Notes: generated from the sequence alone by a model not told the origin. A stretch of 64,000 nt of DNA from Sporosarcina luteola (GCA_014204635.1 JACHLS010000008.1:1-64000), one strand, 5' to 3'; shown: positions 1 to 9,059, numbered from the stretch's first letter. A program made the numbers and translations.

Positions 1-170
1 ATTAGCCCCGGTTTCCCGGAGTTATCCCCATCTGCAGGGCAGGTTGCCCACGTGTTACTCACCCGTCCGCCGCTAACTTCAGGGAGCAAGCTCCCATCTG
101 TCCGCTCGACTTGCATGTATTAGGCACGCCGCCAGCGTTCGTCCTGAGCCAGGATCAAACTCTCCATAAA
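1..170 (-). rRNA. rrs: 16S ribosomal RNA, 5' end (truncated by window edge)
   Basis: The reverse complement from about 170 downward reads the universal 16S start (GAGAGTTTGATCCTGGCTCAG) followed by the V1 region and the conserved block GTGAGTAACACGTGGGCAAC. Only the first ~170 nt are present; the gene continues leftward out of the window. The V1 and adjacent text are of Planococcaceae/Bacillaceae type. In B. subtilis an rRNA operon (rrnD) also sits next to ygxA-ygzB-perR, matching the next genes here. Confidence 0.97.
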
Positions 171-713
171 TCTGGCGGCCGATGCACGGCGTATTGCGTT
201 GTCAGCTTCAGTCGTTCGGTCGGTCACGTACTTGAGTACGCTCCCTCTCTCACTCCATCGCTTCCTAGCACTCCACCATGCCTCGGCCACCAGCCTGGCG
301 ACCGTTATGCAGCGCATTGCGTTGTCGATTTCACTTGCTCAGTCGGTCACGTACCGTAGTACGCTCCCTTCTTCGCTCGTTTGTCTCCTAGCACTGCACT
401 ACATCTCGGTCACCAGCGGGTTCTACTATTTAATAGAAGAACCTTGAAGAAATTCGAGTAGCTCGATTTCTGCTGGCATCATTTAAGATGTCAATTTTGA
501 ATCCGAAGATTCGTGTTTGTCTTCTTCCCGACGGGGTCGGGTTCTGACTTTATTGTTGACGTTTTGCTGTTCAGTTTTCAAGGTTCATTGTGCTTTCCTT
601 CAAAAGCGACTTCTCTAATTTACCATCGCTTCCTCTTTCAGTCAAGCACTTTTTTATTTTCTTTTTTCGCTTGTTTCGAGCTAGCTAAGTTGCTGTCCCA
701 AGCGACGTATATC
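171..713 (-). other. rRNA operon leader region, no protein gene
   Basis: This ~540-bp stretch between the 16S 5' end and the rrn promoter holds no believable protein gene. On the minus strand it contains, around 562-590, the text CCTTGAAAACTGAACAGC, which in Bacillales is typical of rRNA leader and spacer processing regions. Nearer the 16S it holds the imperfect tandem repeat listed separately. ORFs seen here on the plus strand are in low-complexity or repeat sequence and are not supported. Confidence 0.75.
189..418. repeat. 123-bp imperfect tandem repeat in the rRNA leader
   Basis: Two copies start at 189 and 312 (period about 123 bp). Both carry GCGYATTGCGTTGTC, then CGGTCACGTAC, AGTACGCTCCCT, CCTAGCACT and CGGYCACCAGC in the same order. 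Each copy has a small hairpin at the same place: CGTACT-TG-AGTACG in the first and CGTAC-CGTA-GTACG in the second, so pairing is kept although the sequence changed. Origin and function are unknown. Confidence 0.8.
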
Positions 714-743
714 ATATTAGCATGCGGTAACTAGAAGTGTCAA
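714..743 (-). promoter_or_regulatory. rRNA operon promoter
   Basis: On the minus strand a consensus -35 TTGACA (738-743) is followed after 18 bp by TAATAT (714-719), pointing at the 16S gene. It is the best sigma-A promoter between ygxA and the 16S gene and sits at a normal distance for a Bacillales rrn leader. Additional rrn promoters may exist further left and were not resolved. Confidence 0.7.
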
Positions 744-828
744 CACGAAATTCAAAAAAACTTTTCCGAACCGTTCTCCATCGCCACTTGTACTGTCAAG
801 TGGCGACTTCAGACAAGTTCCGATCTCT

Positions 829-1701
829 TTACAGCGGAAGCTTTGCACTATAATCCCGATGAAATACGAATTCATTTTTTGATTCGGATTTGACTATTTC
901 TATAAATCCTTTATCTATTAGGAACTCAATTAACACTTCCAAGTTGACGGAATACATCCGGAGCTCCTCATGTTCGTGTAGTTCTTGGATAGTCCAGCTA
1001 CTTTTTGCCGACATGATATCCAAGATATGCCTAGCTCCATCCATTGTTCGATTATGAATAAAAAATTCGCTGGCCAAGAACATTAATTCCAATCTCTTTT
1101 CAATAGGTTCTTCGCTCAGGATGAGTTCTTCATATAATTTAAAGATGGCAGGGTCCAATTTTTTTACTTGAGACCACACTGTCACTTCTGGCGATAGGCC
1201 CGACTCAATGATGGCTAATCTCGCCAAATGATGAAGGGATTGTACTGCATGATGATACGAATCCATAAAGTCATTCCGATCGTAAAACGATTTTCCTTCC
1301 ATATAGGATCTAACCAATTTGGACAGTTCAATCCCCATCTTCACTTTTCTGCCGCTGAAAGGATATTCTTTTAGTTCTTCTTTCAAATTTTCCACAAATT
1401 CATTTCGATCAAAGTAGATTTTACCGTAAAATAACCAGTCTACCACTTTTCTTTTTGTGCCAAGCAACAACCATTTCCGCAGTTGCTTTTCACTTATCAC
1501 ATGCATGGCCGCTTTTCCGTCGCCTTCCGTGTAATGCTTCGTATATATCGGTGTGTCATTATTTGAAGTGATAATGAGAAGTATCTCATCAAATGTATCT
1601 GTTACCGGGTCGCCATCTGTGCGCTTTTCAACAAGGATGACTCCTAAAGTTTCAGGCGAACTGGCCCGTTCTTGATAAATCGGCCTTAATATTTGTTCCA
1701 T
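829..1701 (-). CDS. ygxA: YgxA-like nucleotidyltransferase-like protein
   Basis: A 290-residue soluble protein resembling B. subtilis YgxA, annotated there as nucleotidyltransferase-like. No catalytic motif is obvious to me and its substrate is unknown. The ORF can be extended 11 codons upstream, but the ATG at 1701 (MEQILRPIYQ) follows GGAGGGG with normal spacing and is preferred. It sits between the rRNA operon and ygzB-perR exactly as in B. subtilis, and the name rests partly on this synteny. It is transcribed towards the rRNA operon and divergently from ygzB. Confidence 0.8.
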   Translation of the reverse strand: MEQILRPIYQERASSPETLGVILVEKRTDGDPVTDTFDEILLIITSNNDTPIYTKHYTEGDGKAAMHVISEKQLRKWLLLGTKRKVVDWLFYGKIYFDRNEFVENLKEELKEYPFSGRKVKMGIELSKLVRSYMEGKSFYDRNDFMDSYHHAVQSLHHLARLAIIESGLSPEVTVWSQVKKLDPAIFKLYEELILSEEPIEKRLELMFLASEFFIHNRTMDGARHILDIMSAKSSWTIQELHEHEELRMYSVNLEVLIEFLIDKGFIEIVKSESKNEFVFHRDYSAKLPL

Positions 1702-1912
1702 CCTAACCCCTCCCTGCGTATTCACTTTCGACATTCATTCTTCATAATCCTTCTTCTGCTATTTATGCCATGCTGACATTATAATAGCTCTTCTTTAAAA
1801 ACGCATTACGTGAATTACGTAGAATTTATGATATATTAGTTGAGAAGTGTTATGGTATTATTTGAATTTGATTATTATTTGCTTACGCATTACTCTTTAG
1901 GAGGATCATTCA

Positions 1913-2275
1913 TTGAAACCGTACAAGAATAAAATAAACCGAATCCGCTCGTTCGCGCTTTCCCTCGTTTTCATTGGCTTTGTCATCATGTATTTCGGTA
2001 TCTTTTTTAAAAACCATCCATTCGTCATGTTGACTTTCATGGTGATTGGGGTGCTTGCCATCTTAGCAAGCACGGTTGTGTATGCATGGATCGGTACCCT
2101 CTCGACACGGGCGGTTCAAATTGTCTGTCCGAATTGTGGAAAACAAACCAAAATGTTAGGCCGGGTTGATATGTGCGGTCATTGCAGAGAGCCTTTGACA
2201 TTAGACCCCACTTTAGAAGGCAAGGAATTTGACGAATCCTATAACCGTTCATCCCGTAAGAAGGAAACAAATTAA
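1913..2275 (+). CDS. ygzB: YgzB family membrane protein (UPF0295)
   Basis: A 120-residue protein with two N-terminal membrane segments (about residues 12-32 and 37-60) followed by a cytoplasmic zinc-ribbon-like pair, CPNCG near 77 and CGHC near 92. This fits the UPF0295/YgzB family, whose function is unknown. The start is TTG at 1913, six or seven bases after AGGAGG, with no better ATG. It lies between ygxA and perR as in B. subtilis and ends at a terminator shared with perR. The four cysteines suggest metal binding, which is an inference. Confidence 0.88.
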   Translation: MKPYKNKINRIRSFALSLVFIGFVIMYFGIFFKNHPFVMLTFMVIGVLAILASTVVYAWIGTLSTRAVQIVCPNCGKQTKMLGRVDMCGHCREPLTLDPTLEGKEFDESYNRSSRKKETN

Positions 2276-2313
2276 AAAATCCGGATCGCCAATTTGAGCG
2301 GTCCGGATTTTTT
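2274..2313. terminator. Bidirectional terminator between ygzB and perR
   Basis: An 11-bp stem ATCCGGATCGC / GCGGTCCGGAT with one G-U pair is flanked by A-runs on the left and T-runs on the right. It can therefore terminate ygzB on the plus strand and perR on the minus strand. Confidence 0.85.
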
Positions 2314-2357
2314 ATGTCGTTGCATATCGTCAAGCAATTAAATCATCCGCTTTTCCA

Positions 2358-2798
2358 TTAATTCGCGGCTGCGTTGTTGGCACATTTCGGGCATGTTCCG
2401 TATACTTCCAAGCGATGTGAATTGACTTTAAACCCTGTTACGTGTGATGCCAAATGTTCCACTTCTTCCAGTCCCGGATGATGGAAGTCGACAATCGTGC
2501 CACATTGATCACAAATAATATGGTAATGATCATGTGTTACAAAATCGAATCGGCTAGACGAATCACCATATGTGAGTTCTTTGACAAGCCCTGCATTCCG
2601 GAATACACGAAGATTGTTATAAACTGTTGCTACACTCATATTAGGAAAGTCATGTTCTAGTGCTTTATATATTTCATCAGCTGTTGGATGTGACTCCGAA
2701 GAGATAAGGAATTCCAATATAGCATGCCGTTGTGGTGTAATGCGTACTCCACTTTCTTTTAATGTGACCAGCGCGTCTTTCAATGCGATTTCTGACAT
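2358..2798 (-). CDS. perR: Peroxide-responsive Fur-family repressor PerR
   Basis: A 146-residue Fur-family regulator that senses H2O2 through iron-catalysed histidine oxidation and represses oxidative-stress and iron genes. With the ATG at 2798 the numbering matches B. subtilis PerR: regulatory-metal ligands H37, D85, H91, H93 and D104, and structural zinc cysteines C96, C99, C136 and C139 are all present. Asp104 and His37 are the PerR-type residues. A GTG nine bases upstream is possible, but GGGG lies 8 bases before the ATG. A perfect Per box upstream implies autoregulation. It shares a terminator with ygzB. Confidence 0.96.
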   Translation of the reverse strand: MSEIALKDALVTLKESGVRITPQRHAILEFLISSESHPTADEIYKALEHDFPNMSVATVYNNLRVFRNAGLVKELTYGDSSSRFDFVTHDHYHIICDQCGTIVDFHHPGLEEVEHLASHVTGFKVNSHRLEVYGTCPKCANNAAAN

Positions 2799-2830
2799 CG
2801 CTAACACCCCAATCCAAAAAGATTATCTCT

Positions 2831-2845
2831 TTATAATTATTATAA
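2831..2845 (-). promoter_or_regulatory. Per box upstream of perR
   Basis: TTATAATTATTATAA matches the PerR operator consensus TTATAATNATTATAA at every position. It lies 33 bp before the perR start codon, where binding would block transcription. B. subtilis perR is autoregulated, so the same is expected here. Confidence 0.9.
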
Positions 2846-2917
2846 TCAGTTTACAGAAAAAAGGTGCCTGTTGTCAAGAAATCTGCTGGGGATGCGTCCA
2901 TGCTATGGAATCTAAAA

Positions 2918-3862
2918 TCAATATCCCCGTTCAGGATCTAATAAATTGGTCAACTTCCTATCTCCTGATTGCCACTTCGATAAATTCTCTTCGAAAATTT
3001 CCAGGGCTCTCGGAACATAATGTTTGGAATGACTCGATATATGCGGGGAGATCGTTATATTGGACAGTCCCCAGAGTTCGCTATCCGAAGGGAGAGGCTC
3101 CCTTTCAAAAACATCGAGAACCGCATGTCCAATTTTTTCGGACTTTAAGGCTTCTACGATATCTTTTTCCTTAACAAGATCCCCGCGTCCGAAATTCATG
3201 AATACCGCAGTGGATTTCATCGCATCGAAATGCCGCTCCGTCAATAAACCTTTCGTTTCAGACGTGCTAGGCAATACAGATATGACGAAATCAGCTTTTG
3301 GCAGAGCTTCCTCCAGCTTGCTGAAGTCAACGATGTCATCCATCGAATCGACCGGTTTTCCAGTCCGGTTGCACCCGATCGTTTTAACACCAAACGCTTT
3401 CAGAAGCCGTCCTATTTCTGCTCCTATGGCCCCCGGCCCGATAATTAACGCAGTTGAATCGCATAACTCAACAGATTGGACTTTCTTATTCCACTCTTTC
3501 TGCTTTTGATTCTCATAAATGGCCGGCAATGAACGGCACAGCGCCAACATATGTGCCAGCACCGACTCGGCCATCGGCGTTTTATGAATCCCTCTGACGT
3601 TGCTGACAACAATATTCCGTTTAGCGATGTCATCTAACGGCATTTTCTCAACTCCGGCAGACGCCACCATGATCCATTCCAGGGAACTCGCTTTGTCAAG
3701 AATAGATCTATCAATATCTTCCCCGTAAGTCACAATGACATTCGCATCTTCCAATTCGGCTTCTCCGATTGATGGATACATGCTAAATGACACATCCGGA
3801 AATTGAGTTCTCAATTCGTCGCATTGCGCATCCTTTAGTTTAAATGTAAAAACGACTTTCAA
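2918..3862 (-). CDS. D-2-hydroxyacid dehydrogenase family protein
   Basis: A 314-residue NAD(P)-dependent enzyme of the D-isomer-specific 2-hydroxyacid dehydrogenase family. The Rossmann segment GPGAIGAEIGR lies near residues 142-152. The catalytic triad is visible: Arg in NFGRGD near 224, Glu in FEREPLP near 254 and His in SPHISSH near 272. Substrate is not predictable; glyoxylate/hydroxypyruvate or phosphoglycerate-like acids are typical. The start is TTG at 3862, eight bases after GGGGG. It lies 12 bp downstream of bcp on the same strand, so the two are probably cotranscribed. I did not assign a gene symbol. Confidence 0.88.
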   Translation of the reverse strand: MKVVFTFKLKDAQCDELRTQFPDVSFSMYPSIGEAELEDANVIVTYGEDIDRSILDKASSLEWIMVASAGVEKMPLDDIAKRNIVVSNVRGIHKTPMAESVLAHMLALCRSLPAIYENQKQKEWNKKVQSVELCDSTALIIGPGAIGAEIGRLLKAFGVKTIGCNRTGKPVDSMDDIVDFSKLEEALPKADFVISVLPSTSETKGLLTERHFDAMKSTAVFMNFGRGDLVKEKDIVEALKSEKIGHAVLDVFEREPLPSDSELWGLSNITISPHISSHSKHYVPRALEIFEENLSKWQSGDRKLTNLLDPERGY

Positions 3863-3874
3863 CCAGATTTCCCC

Positions 3875-4357
3875 CTAGTTTTGCGAGTTGATTAACTGCT
3901 CAAGCGAAGTCAAGACTTCTTGGATATGTCCTTTCACAGACACTTTGCGCCATTCTTTCACGACAGTGCCTGTCGGATCGATCAAAAAGGTTGAGCGTTC
4001 AATTCCCATATATTCTTTCCCAAAGTTCTTTTTCAGCTTCCAAACGCCATACTTCTCCGCTATAGCATGGTCCGCATCGACGAGCAACGAAAACGGAAGG
4101 CCTTGTTTTTCAATGAACTTTTCATGGGACGCACCGCTGTCTGGACTAACGCCCAAAATGACAGCGTTCAGGTTGGTAAAATCTGCATGTGCATCTCGAA
4201 AATCACAAGCTTGTGTTGTGCAGCCAGGCGTAGCATCCTTCGGATAAAAATAAAGAACGACATACTTTTCGCCTTTAAAATCTTCTAATGAAACAAGCTC
4301 ACCTTTCTCATTTGGCAATTGAAATTCTGGTGCCGGCATTCCTTCCAATTTCTCCAT
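3875..4357 (-). CDS. bcp: Thioredoxin-dependent thiol peroxidase (Bcp/PrxQ)
   Basis: A 160-residue atypical 2-Cys peroxiredoxin that reduces hydrogen peroxide and organic hydroperoxides with thioredoxin. The peroxidatic and resolving cysteines are in TPGCTTQAC, four residues apart as in the Bcp/PrxQ class. The ORF extends upstream, but the ATG at 4357 lies 8 bases after AAGGAG and is the better start. It corresponds to B. subtilis ygaF, also beside perR and gsaB. No Per box was seen at this promoter. Confidence 0.94.
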   Translation of the reverse strand: MEKLEGMPAPEFQLPNEKGELVSLEDFKGEKYVVLYFYPKDATPGCTTQACDFRDAHADFTNLNAVILGVSPDSGASHEKFIEKQGLPFSLLVDADHAIAEKYGVWKLKKNFGKEYMGIERSTFLIDPTGTVVKEWRKVSVKGHIQEVLTSLEQLINSQN

Positions 4358-4382
4358 TGTCATCACTCCTTTTCTTCTCTCC

Positions 4383-4411
4383 ATCGTACCGGACAGGACG
4401 TCCACTTTCAA
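4383..4411 (-). promoter_or_regulatory. Candidate sigma-A promoter of bcp
   Basis: TTGAAA (4406-4411) and TACGAT (4383-4388) are 17 bp apart on the minus strand, about 25 bp before the bcp start. The -10 is only a 4/6 match, so this is a moderate prediction. Confidence 0.45.
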
Positions 4412-4478
4412 TTTCTTTGGCGTGCAGCGGTATTTTTGTTTAAAATGGAGAAGCAGTTATTTGAACGGAGGCTAAATG

Positions 4479-5780
4479 ATGAACAGATCCAAATCAGAAG
4501 AAATCTATAACGAAGCTTGCGAGCATATAGTCGGAGGAGTAAACAGCCCTTCGCGTGGATATAAAGCCGTCGGCGGAGGAGCACCAACTGTCATGGAACG
4601 AGCAGAAGGGGCATATTTTTGGGATGTGGATGGAAATCGGTATATCGATTATCTTGGCGCTTACGGACCCATCATTACGGGTCATGCCCACCCGCATATT
4701 ACTGAGGCTATCACACATGCAGCTAAAACAGGGGTCTTATATGGAACACCTACGCCGCATGAAGTGAAGTTTGCTAAGATGCTGAAAGACGCAATTCCAG
4801 GAATGGATAAAGTCCGTTTTGTCAATTCAGGTACCGAAGCGGTCATGACAACAATCCGAGTGGCAAGAGCCTATACAGGCAGAACAAAAATCATGAAGTT
4901 TGCCGGCTGCTATCATGGCCATTCTGATCTTGTACTTGTTGCCGCAGGGTCCGGTCCCGCTACTCTCGGCACACCAGATTCAGCAGGGGTGCCGGCTTCC
5001 ATTGCACAAGAAGTGATTACCATCCCATTCAATCATCCTGAAGCATACCGGGAGGCAATGGATAAGTGGGGAGATGAAGTCGCGTGTATCCTTGTTGAAC
5101 CGATAGTCGGCAACTTCGGGATTGTAGAACCGAAGGAAGGATTTTTGCAAACTGTACACGAGGTGGCAAAAGATAAAGGAGCTCTCGTAGTATATGATGA
5201 GGTAATCACCGCTTTCCGTTTCCATTATGGTGCAGCCCAAACGATGCTGGGCTTTACACCTGATTTAACCGCGTTTGGAAAAATCATTGGCGGCGGACTG
5301 CCGATTGGCGCCTATGGCGGAAAGAAAGAAATCATGGATGAAGTCGCTCCGTTGGGCCCTGCTTACCAAGCTGGGACTATGGCAGGAAATCCCGCCTCTA
5401 TGCTTGCCGGCATCGCTTGTTTGGAAGTTCTTCAACAACCCGGTGTGTACGAGCAGCTCGATCGTTTAGGCGCCAAGCTGGAAAAAGGCATCTTATCGGC
5501 TGCGCAAAAACACGGCATCCAATTGACAATCAATCGACTCGGCGGTGCGATGACCCTCTTTTTCACAGACCAAACCATTGAGAACTACGAACAGGCTGAA
5601 GCAACCGACGGAGTGACCTTCGGCAAGTTCTTTAAGTTGATGTTGAAGCGGGGCATTAATTTGGCGCCATCCAAATACGAAGCGTGGTTCCTGACGATCG
5701 CTCATACAGAAAAAGATGTAGAGGAAACTTTACAAGCAGTGGATGAGTCCTTTGAAGAGCTGTCCACAATGACGGTTTGA
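4479..5780 (+). CDS. gsaB: Glutamate-1-semialdehyde 2,1-aminomutase (second copy, GsaB)
   Basis: A 433-residue PLP enzyme converting glutamate-1-semialdehyde to 5-aminolevulinate for haem synthesis. The PLP lysine is in [13 protein letters not shown], and the NSGTEA and YDEVITAFR motifs are intact. The position beside ygaE, bcp and perR marks it as the B. subtilis gsaB orthologue rather than hemL of the hemAXCDBL operon. Two in-frame ATGs occur at 4476 and 4479. The second lies 7 bases after GGAGG and matches the family N-terminus (MNRSKSE) better. It is divergent from bcp, and no terminator was found after it. Confidence 0.95.
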   Translation: MNRSKSEEIYNEACEHIVGGVNSPSRGYKAVGGGAPTVMERAEGAYFWDVDGNRYIDYLGAYGPIITGHAHPHITEAITHAAKTGVLYGTPTPHEVKFAKMLKDAIPGMDKVRFVNSGTEAVMTTIRVARAYTGRTKIMKFAGCYHGHSDLVLVAAGSGPATLGTPDSAGVPASIAQEVITIPFNHPEAYREAMDKWGDEVACILVEPIVGNFGIVEPKEGFLQTVHEVAKDKGALVVYDEVITAFRFHYGAAQTMLGFTPDLTAFGKIIGGGLPIGAYGGKKEIMDEVAPLGPAYQAGTMAGNPASMLAGIACLEVLQQPGVYEQLDRLGAKLEKGILSAAQKHGIQLTINRLGGAMTLFFTDQTIENYEQAEATDGVTFGKFFKLMLKRGINLAPSKYEAWFLTIAHTEKDVEETLQAVDESFEELSTMTV

Positions 5781-5904
5781 TTACTTTTCTGTCTAGCAGT
5801 ACAAAATTTCAGTTTGTTTAGTTGTAATTCTTAGTACCGCGTATTACCTTATATAGAAGATGATTCTCTCATTTTGAAAAATGGATAATAGAAAGGAAAA
5901 TAAC

Positions 5905-6987
5905 ATGAAACTAGGTGCCCGCATATTTAAAACGGGTATTGCAATTGTGTTCGCTTTATTCATTGCTGAAGTCCTGCATTTGCCTAATCCCGTCTTTGCA
6001 GGAATTGCTGCCATTTTTGCAATCCAGCCATCCATATACCGTTCCTATTTAACTATAGTGGAACAGATTCAAGGGAATTTGATCGGGGCTTCAGTTGCAG
6101 TTCTGTTTGCTCTCATATTTGGACACCAGACGATTGTTATCGGCCTTGCAGCGGTCATTATCATCCTTCTCATGCTGAAATTCGGTTTAGAGAAATCCAT
6201 TTCCCTGGCACTTGTCACGATGATCGCGATCATGGAAATCAAAGGCGATGAATTCTTGTCGTTCGCCCTGCTTCGTTTACTGACCATCATTATCGGTGTC
6301 TTGGCCGCTTTCCTCGTCAATTTGGTTTTCATGCCACCCAAATACGAGACGAAATTATTCCAAGCAATTCATCAGACACAAGATGAAATTATCCGCTGGA
6401 TTCGATTAGCCGGCAGGCAAGCTTCTGAGCATATTGCCACTAAAAAGTCATTGGATAAATTGAAAGATCGGCTTTCCCATATTGATCAGCTCTATTTGCT
6501 GTTCAAGGAGGAGCGGAACTACTTTAAGAGAAGTACGTTGGCAAAAACAAGGAAACTTGTAATTTATAGACAAATGGTCGCCACGTCGGAGAGCAGTTAC
6601 GATGTATTACACCGGCTGCATAAATTTGAAAACGAGTTGCTTGCTTTGCCAGAGCACTTCCGAATGATGATCCAGGAACGGTTGGATACCTTGCTGACAT
6701 ATCACGAGCAGATCCATCTGAAATTCGTCGGAAAATTGAAGTCCGATAAAATGAGCGAGAACTTGAACGGGGAATTTCTTCAACGGCATGAAGTGATGGA
6801 GATTTTCGTCAAAGAAATTGCCATTACGAAAGAAGAGGAAGAGTTTTCTGCGTATCACTTACTCCATATTCTTTCATCTATCTTGAATTATGAAGAGCAA
6901 CTGGAACATTTAGACCGCCTTGTCGTTTCCAATCAAAAGAGGCATAGCGGAGATATTAGTAAAGAATTGAAAGAAGAAATCTATTGA
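5905..6987 (+). CDS. ygaE: YgaE-like aromatic acid exporter family membrane protein
   Basis: A 360-residue protein with five or six N-terminal membrane helices (residues about 10-145) and a long helical cytoplasmic C-terminal domain. This matches the UPF0421/aromatic-acid-exporter (ArAE) layout of B. subtilis YgaE. The transported compound is unknown. The start was moved to the ATG at 5905 because AAAGGA precedes it, whereas the upstream in-frame ATG at 5881 lacks a ribosome-binding site. It sits next to gsaB as in B. subtilis and ends in a strong terminator. Confidence 0.85.
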   Translation: MKLGARIFKTGIAIVFALFIAEVLHLPNPVFAGIAAIFAIQPSIYRSYLTIVEQIQGNLIGASVAVLFALIFGHQTIVIGLAAVIIILLMLKFGLEKSISLALVTMIAIMEIKGDEFLSFALLRLLTIIIGVLAAFLVNLVFMPPKYETKLFQAIHQTQDEIIRWIRLAGRQASEHIATKKSLDKLKDRLSHIDQLYLLFKEERNYFKRSTLAKTRKLVIYRQMVATSESSYDVLHRLHKFENELLALPEHFRMMIQERLDTLLTYHEQIHLKFVGKLKSDKMSENLNGEFLQRHEVMEIFVKEIAITKEEEEFSAYHLLHILSSILNYEEQLEHLDRLVVSNQKRHSGDISKELKEEIY

Positions 6988-7021
6988 AAAACCTAGGAAT
7001 CTGGTGGATTCCTAGGTTTTT
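6987..7021. terminator. Bidirectional terminator between ygaE and dppC
   Basis: A perfect 15-bp inverted repeat, AAAAACCTAGGAATC / GATTCCTAGGTTTTT, has a 5-base loop. It serves the two converging genes. Confidence 0.92.
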
Positions 7022-7023
7022 CG

Positions 7024-7920
7024 TTAACTTTTCATTTTCGGGTCCAATGCGTCACGCAATCCATCCCCCATCAAATTGAAGCCCAATACTGTCAGCATGA
7101 TGGATAAACCAGGAAAGATCATTGTCCATGGAGCGGACTGCAAGTAATCCTTTGAATCAGCAAGCATCTTACCCCATTCTGGTTGAGGTGGCGTAGCTCC
7201 AAGCCCAAGGAACCCAAGAGCGGCCGCCTCTAAAATAGCAGTTGCGATGGCCAGTGTCCCTTGCACGATGACCGGAGCCATGGAATTCGGCAAAATATGT
7301 GAAAATAATATGCGGGCATCTTTCATGCCGATTGCCTTGGCGGCAGTTATATATTCTTCTTCCTTAATGCTGAGTACTTTGGACCGGATCAGCCTGCCAA
7401 AGTTCGGTACGTTGATGATTGCAATTGCAATCAATGCATTTTTTAAACTCGGCCCTAAAACGGCAACAATGGCAATAGCTAATAGAATGGATGGAAAGGC
7501 GAGCATAATATCAAAGATTCTTGATATGATCATGTCCACCCAACGGCCATAGTAACCAGCCACAATGCCAAGTACACTCCCGACAATGACGGAGAGGACA
7601 ACGGATGCAAATCCTACTGTTAAAGAGATGCGCGCTCCATGTATGACTCTGGATAAGATATCCCTTCCCAAATCGTCTGTTCCCATCCAATGGGCGGAAG
7701 AAGGCGGCTGCAGACGATCTGTATGACTTTGATCGTTAATTCCTTCCGGTGCTAGCACTGGACCGAGCACAGCCAGGAGAACAAAGAACAGGACGATCAA
7801 CATTCCGGCAACCGCAATCTTGCTTTTCCGGAAGCTGCGCCACGCGTCCCTCCATGGACCCGTTGTCTTTTCTATTTCCACTTCCGCAATACCATCTACC
7901 TTCGGCATCAATTCAGACAT
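7024..7920 (-). CDS. dppC: Dipeptide ABC transporter permease DppC-type
   Basis: A 298-residue inner-membrane permease of the peptide/nickel ABC family. It has one membrane helix after a ~30-residue N-terminus, a large extracytoplasmic loop containing the conserved HWMGTDDLGRD, and five further helices. The EAA loop that contacts the ATPases is around EEEYITAAKAIG. It is the last gene of the dppDFABC cluster, 18 bp after dppB. The start ATG at 7920 follows AAGGGGG. The operon's solute receptor looks dipeptide-type, so the same substrate class is inferred here. Confidence 0.92.
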   Translation of the reverse strand: MSELMPKVDGIAEVEIEKTTGPWRDAWRSFRKSKIAVAGMLIVLFFVLLAVLGPVLAPEGINDQSHTDRLQPPSSAHWMGTDDLGRDILSRVIHGARISLTVGFASVVLSVIVGSVLGIVAGYYGRWVDMIISRIFDIMLAFPSILLAIAIVAVLGPSLKNALIAIAIINVPNFGRLIRSKVLSIKEEEYITAAKAIGMKDARILFSHILPNSMAPVIVQGTLAIATAILEAAALGFLGLGATPPQPEWGKMLADSKDYLQSAPWTMIFPGLSIMLTVLGFNLMGDGLRDALDPKMKS

Positions 7921-7938
7921 ATGTATCGCCCCCTTCCG

Positions 7939-8943
7939 TTAGTCATATTTGATCCTCGCATCAATCAATCCATATAACAAATCGACAACTAGATTAATCA
8001 TGACAAATATGAAGGCGACGATTAAGATGCCGGATTGGATAACCGGGTAATCACGGAAATTAATGGCGTCGTAAATATAACGGCCAATACCCGGCCATGC
8101 AAAAATGGTTTCCGTTAAGATGGCACCACCAAGCAGCATGCCCATTTGCAAGCCGATTACTGTCAAAACAGGGATAATTGCATTTTTCAACGCGTGCTTA
8201 TAGACAACCCAAAACATTTTCTGCCCTTTCGCCCGTGCTGTCCGGATGTAATCGGAACGCATGACTTCAAGCATACTGGAACGAGTCATTCGGGCAATAA
8301 TCGCCATCGGTATGGTAGCCAGGGCGATTCCGGGCAATATTAAATGGCGGATCACTTGCCATAATTGATCAAAGCGACCTTGAATTATCGTATCAATAAC
8401 GTACAAATTTGTGATGGCATTGACTGGATCTCTCACTTCCTCGCGTCCTGAAGTCGGCAGCCAGCCAAGTTCAATTGCAACCCCCCATTGCCCTAACAGA
8501 CCGAGCCAAAAAATTGGCATGGAAACACCAACTAGTGCCAATATCATTGCCGTATAATCGAACCAGGAATTTTGGAACCATGCTGAAATGATCCCTGCAT
8601 TCATTCCTATAACGACAGCTATCAATATCGCAAAAACGGCAAGTTCCAATGTTGCAGCCAAATGAGGCCAAATTTCATCTGTAACCGGCAGTCTAGTCCG
8701 CATGGATTCTCCAAGATCGCCCCTTAGGATATTTCCGATGTAATTAAAAAATTGCGTATACCAAGGTTTATCTAAACCTAGCTTTTCGTTCATTGCCGCC
8801 ACGGCTTCCGGAGTGGCTTGCTGACCGAGGATAACTTGGGCAGGGTTTCCAGGGATTGCCCGGATCATCATAAATACGATGAACGTCATGCCAAGCAGCA
8901 CCGGTATCAGTTGCAGTAATCTTCTTCCTAAATAGCTGACCAT
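7939..8943 (-). CDS. dppB: Dipeptide ABC transporter permease DppB-type
   Basis: A 334-residue permease partner of DppC. The N-terminal helix (LLQLIPVLLGMTFIVFMMI) and the following R-IPGNPA segment are typical of DppB/OppB. The EAA loop is at SDYIRTARAKGQ. A GTG at 8952 overlaps the Shine-Dalgarno sequence; the ATG at 8943, six bases after GAGGTG, is preferred. It is separated from dppA by about 110 bp containing a strong hairpin, so its expression may be lower than that of the receptor gene. Confidence 0.93.
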   Translation of the reverse strand: MVSYLGRRLLQLIPVLLGMTFIVFMMIRAIPGNPAQVILGQQATPEAVAAMNEKLGLDKPWYTQFFNYIGNILRGDLGESMRTRLPVTDEIWPHLAATLELAVFAILIAVVIGMNAGIISAWFQNSWFDYTAMILALVGVSMPIFWLGLLGQWGVAIELGWLPTSGREEVRDPVNAITNLYVIDTIIQGRFDQLWQVIRHLILPGIALATIPMAIIARMTRSSMLEVMRSDYIRTARAKGQKMFWVVYKHALKNAIIPVLTVIGLQMGMLLGGAILTETIFAWPGIGRYIYDAINFRDYPVIQSGILIVAFIFVMINLVVDLLYGLIDARIKYD

Positions 8944-8992
8944 TCCATTCACCTCTTCTACGTTAAAGCACCTTACTCTTTTTATAAGAATG

Positions 8993-9025
8993 AAAAGGGA
9001 GGAAGCCGACAGCCTTCTCCCTTTT
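8993..9025 (-). terminator. Intercistronic hairpin between dppA and dppB
   Basis: On the minus strand AAAAGGGAGAAGGCT and GGCTTCCTCCCTTTT can pair, followed by T-rich sequence. Its position just after the receptor gene suggests partial termination or 3'-end protection, which would allow more DppA than permease. That arrangement is common in ABC operons; the effect here is inferred. Confidence 0.65.
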
Positions 9026-9059
9026 CGACCATTTCACTTAATTAATATTTCTCGGAAGA

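Noticed and set aside
111..447. Overlapping plus-strand ORFs of 82 codons in the rRNA 5' region and leader
   Set aside because: They lie antisense to 16S rRNA or in the 123-bp tandem repeat, have no ribosome-binding site, and their similarity to each other only reflects the DNA repeat.
513..734. 73-codon plus-strand ORF antisense to the rRNA leader
   Set aside because: It runs through the leader and the rrn promoter, is rich in F/S from T-rich sequence and lacks a ribosome-binding site.
2740..3174. 144-codon plus-strand ORF across the perR promoter and the dehydrogenase 3' end
   Set aside because: It overlaps the Per box, perR and the hydroxyacid dehydrogenase on the other strand and has no ribosome-binding site.
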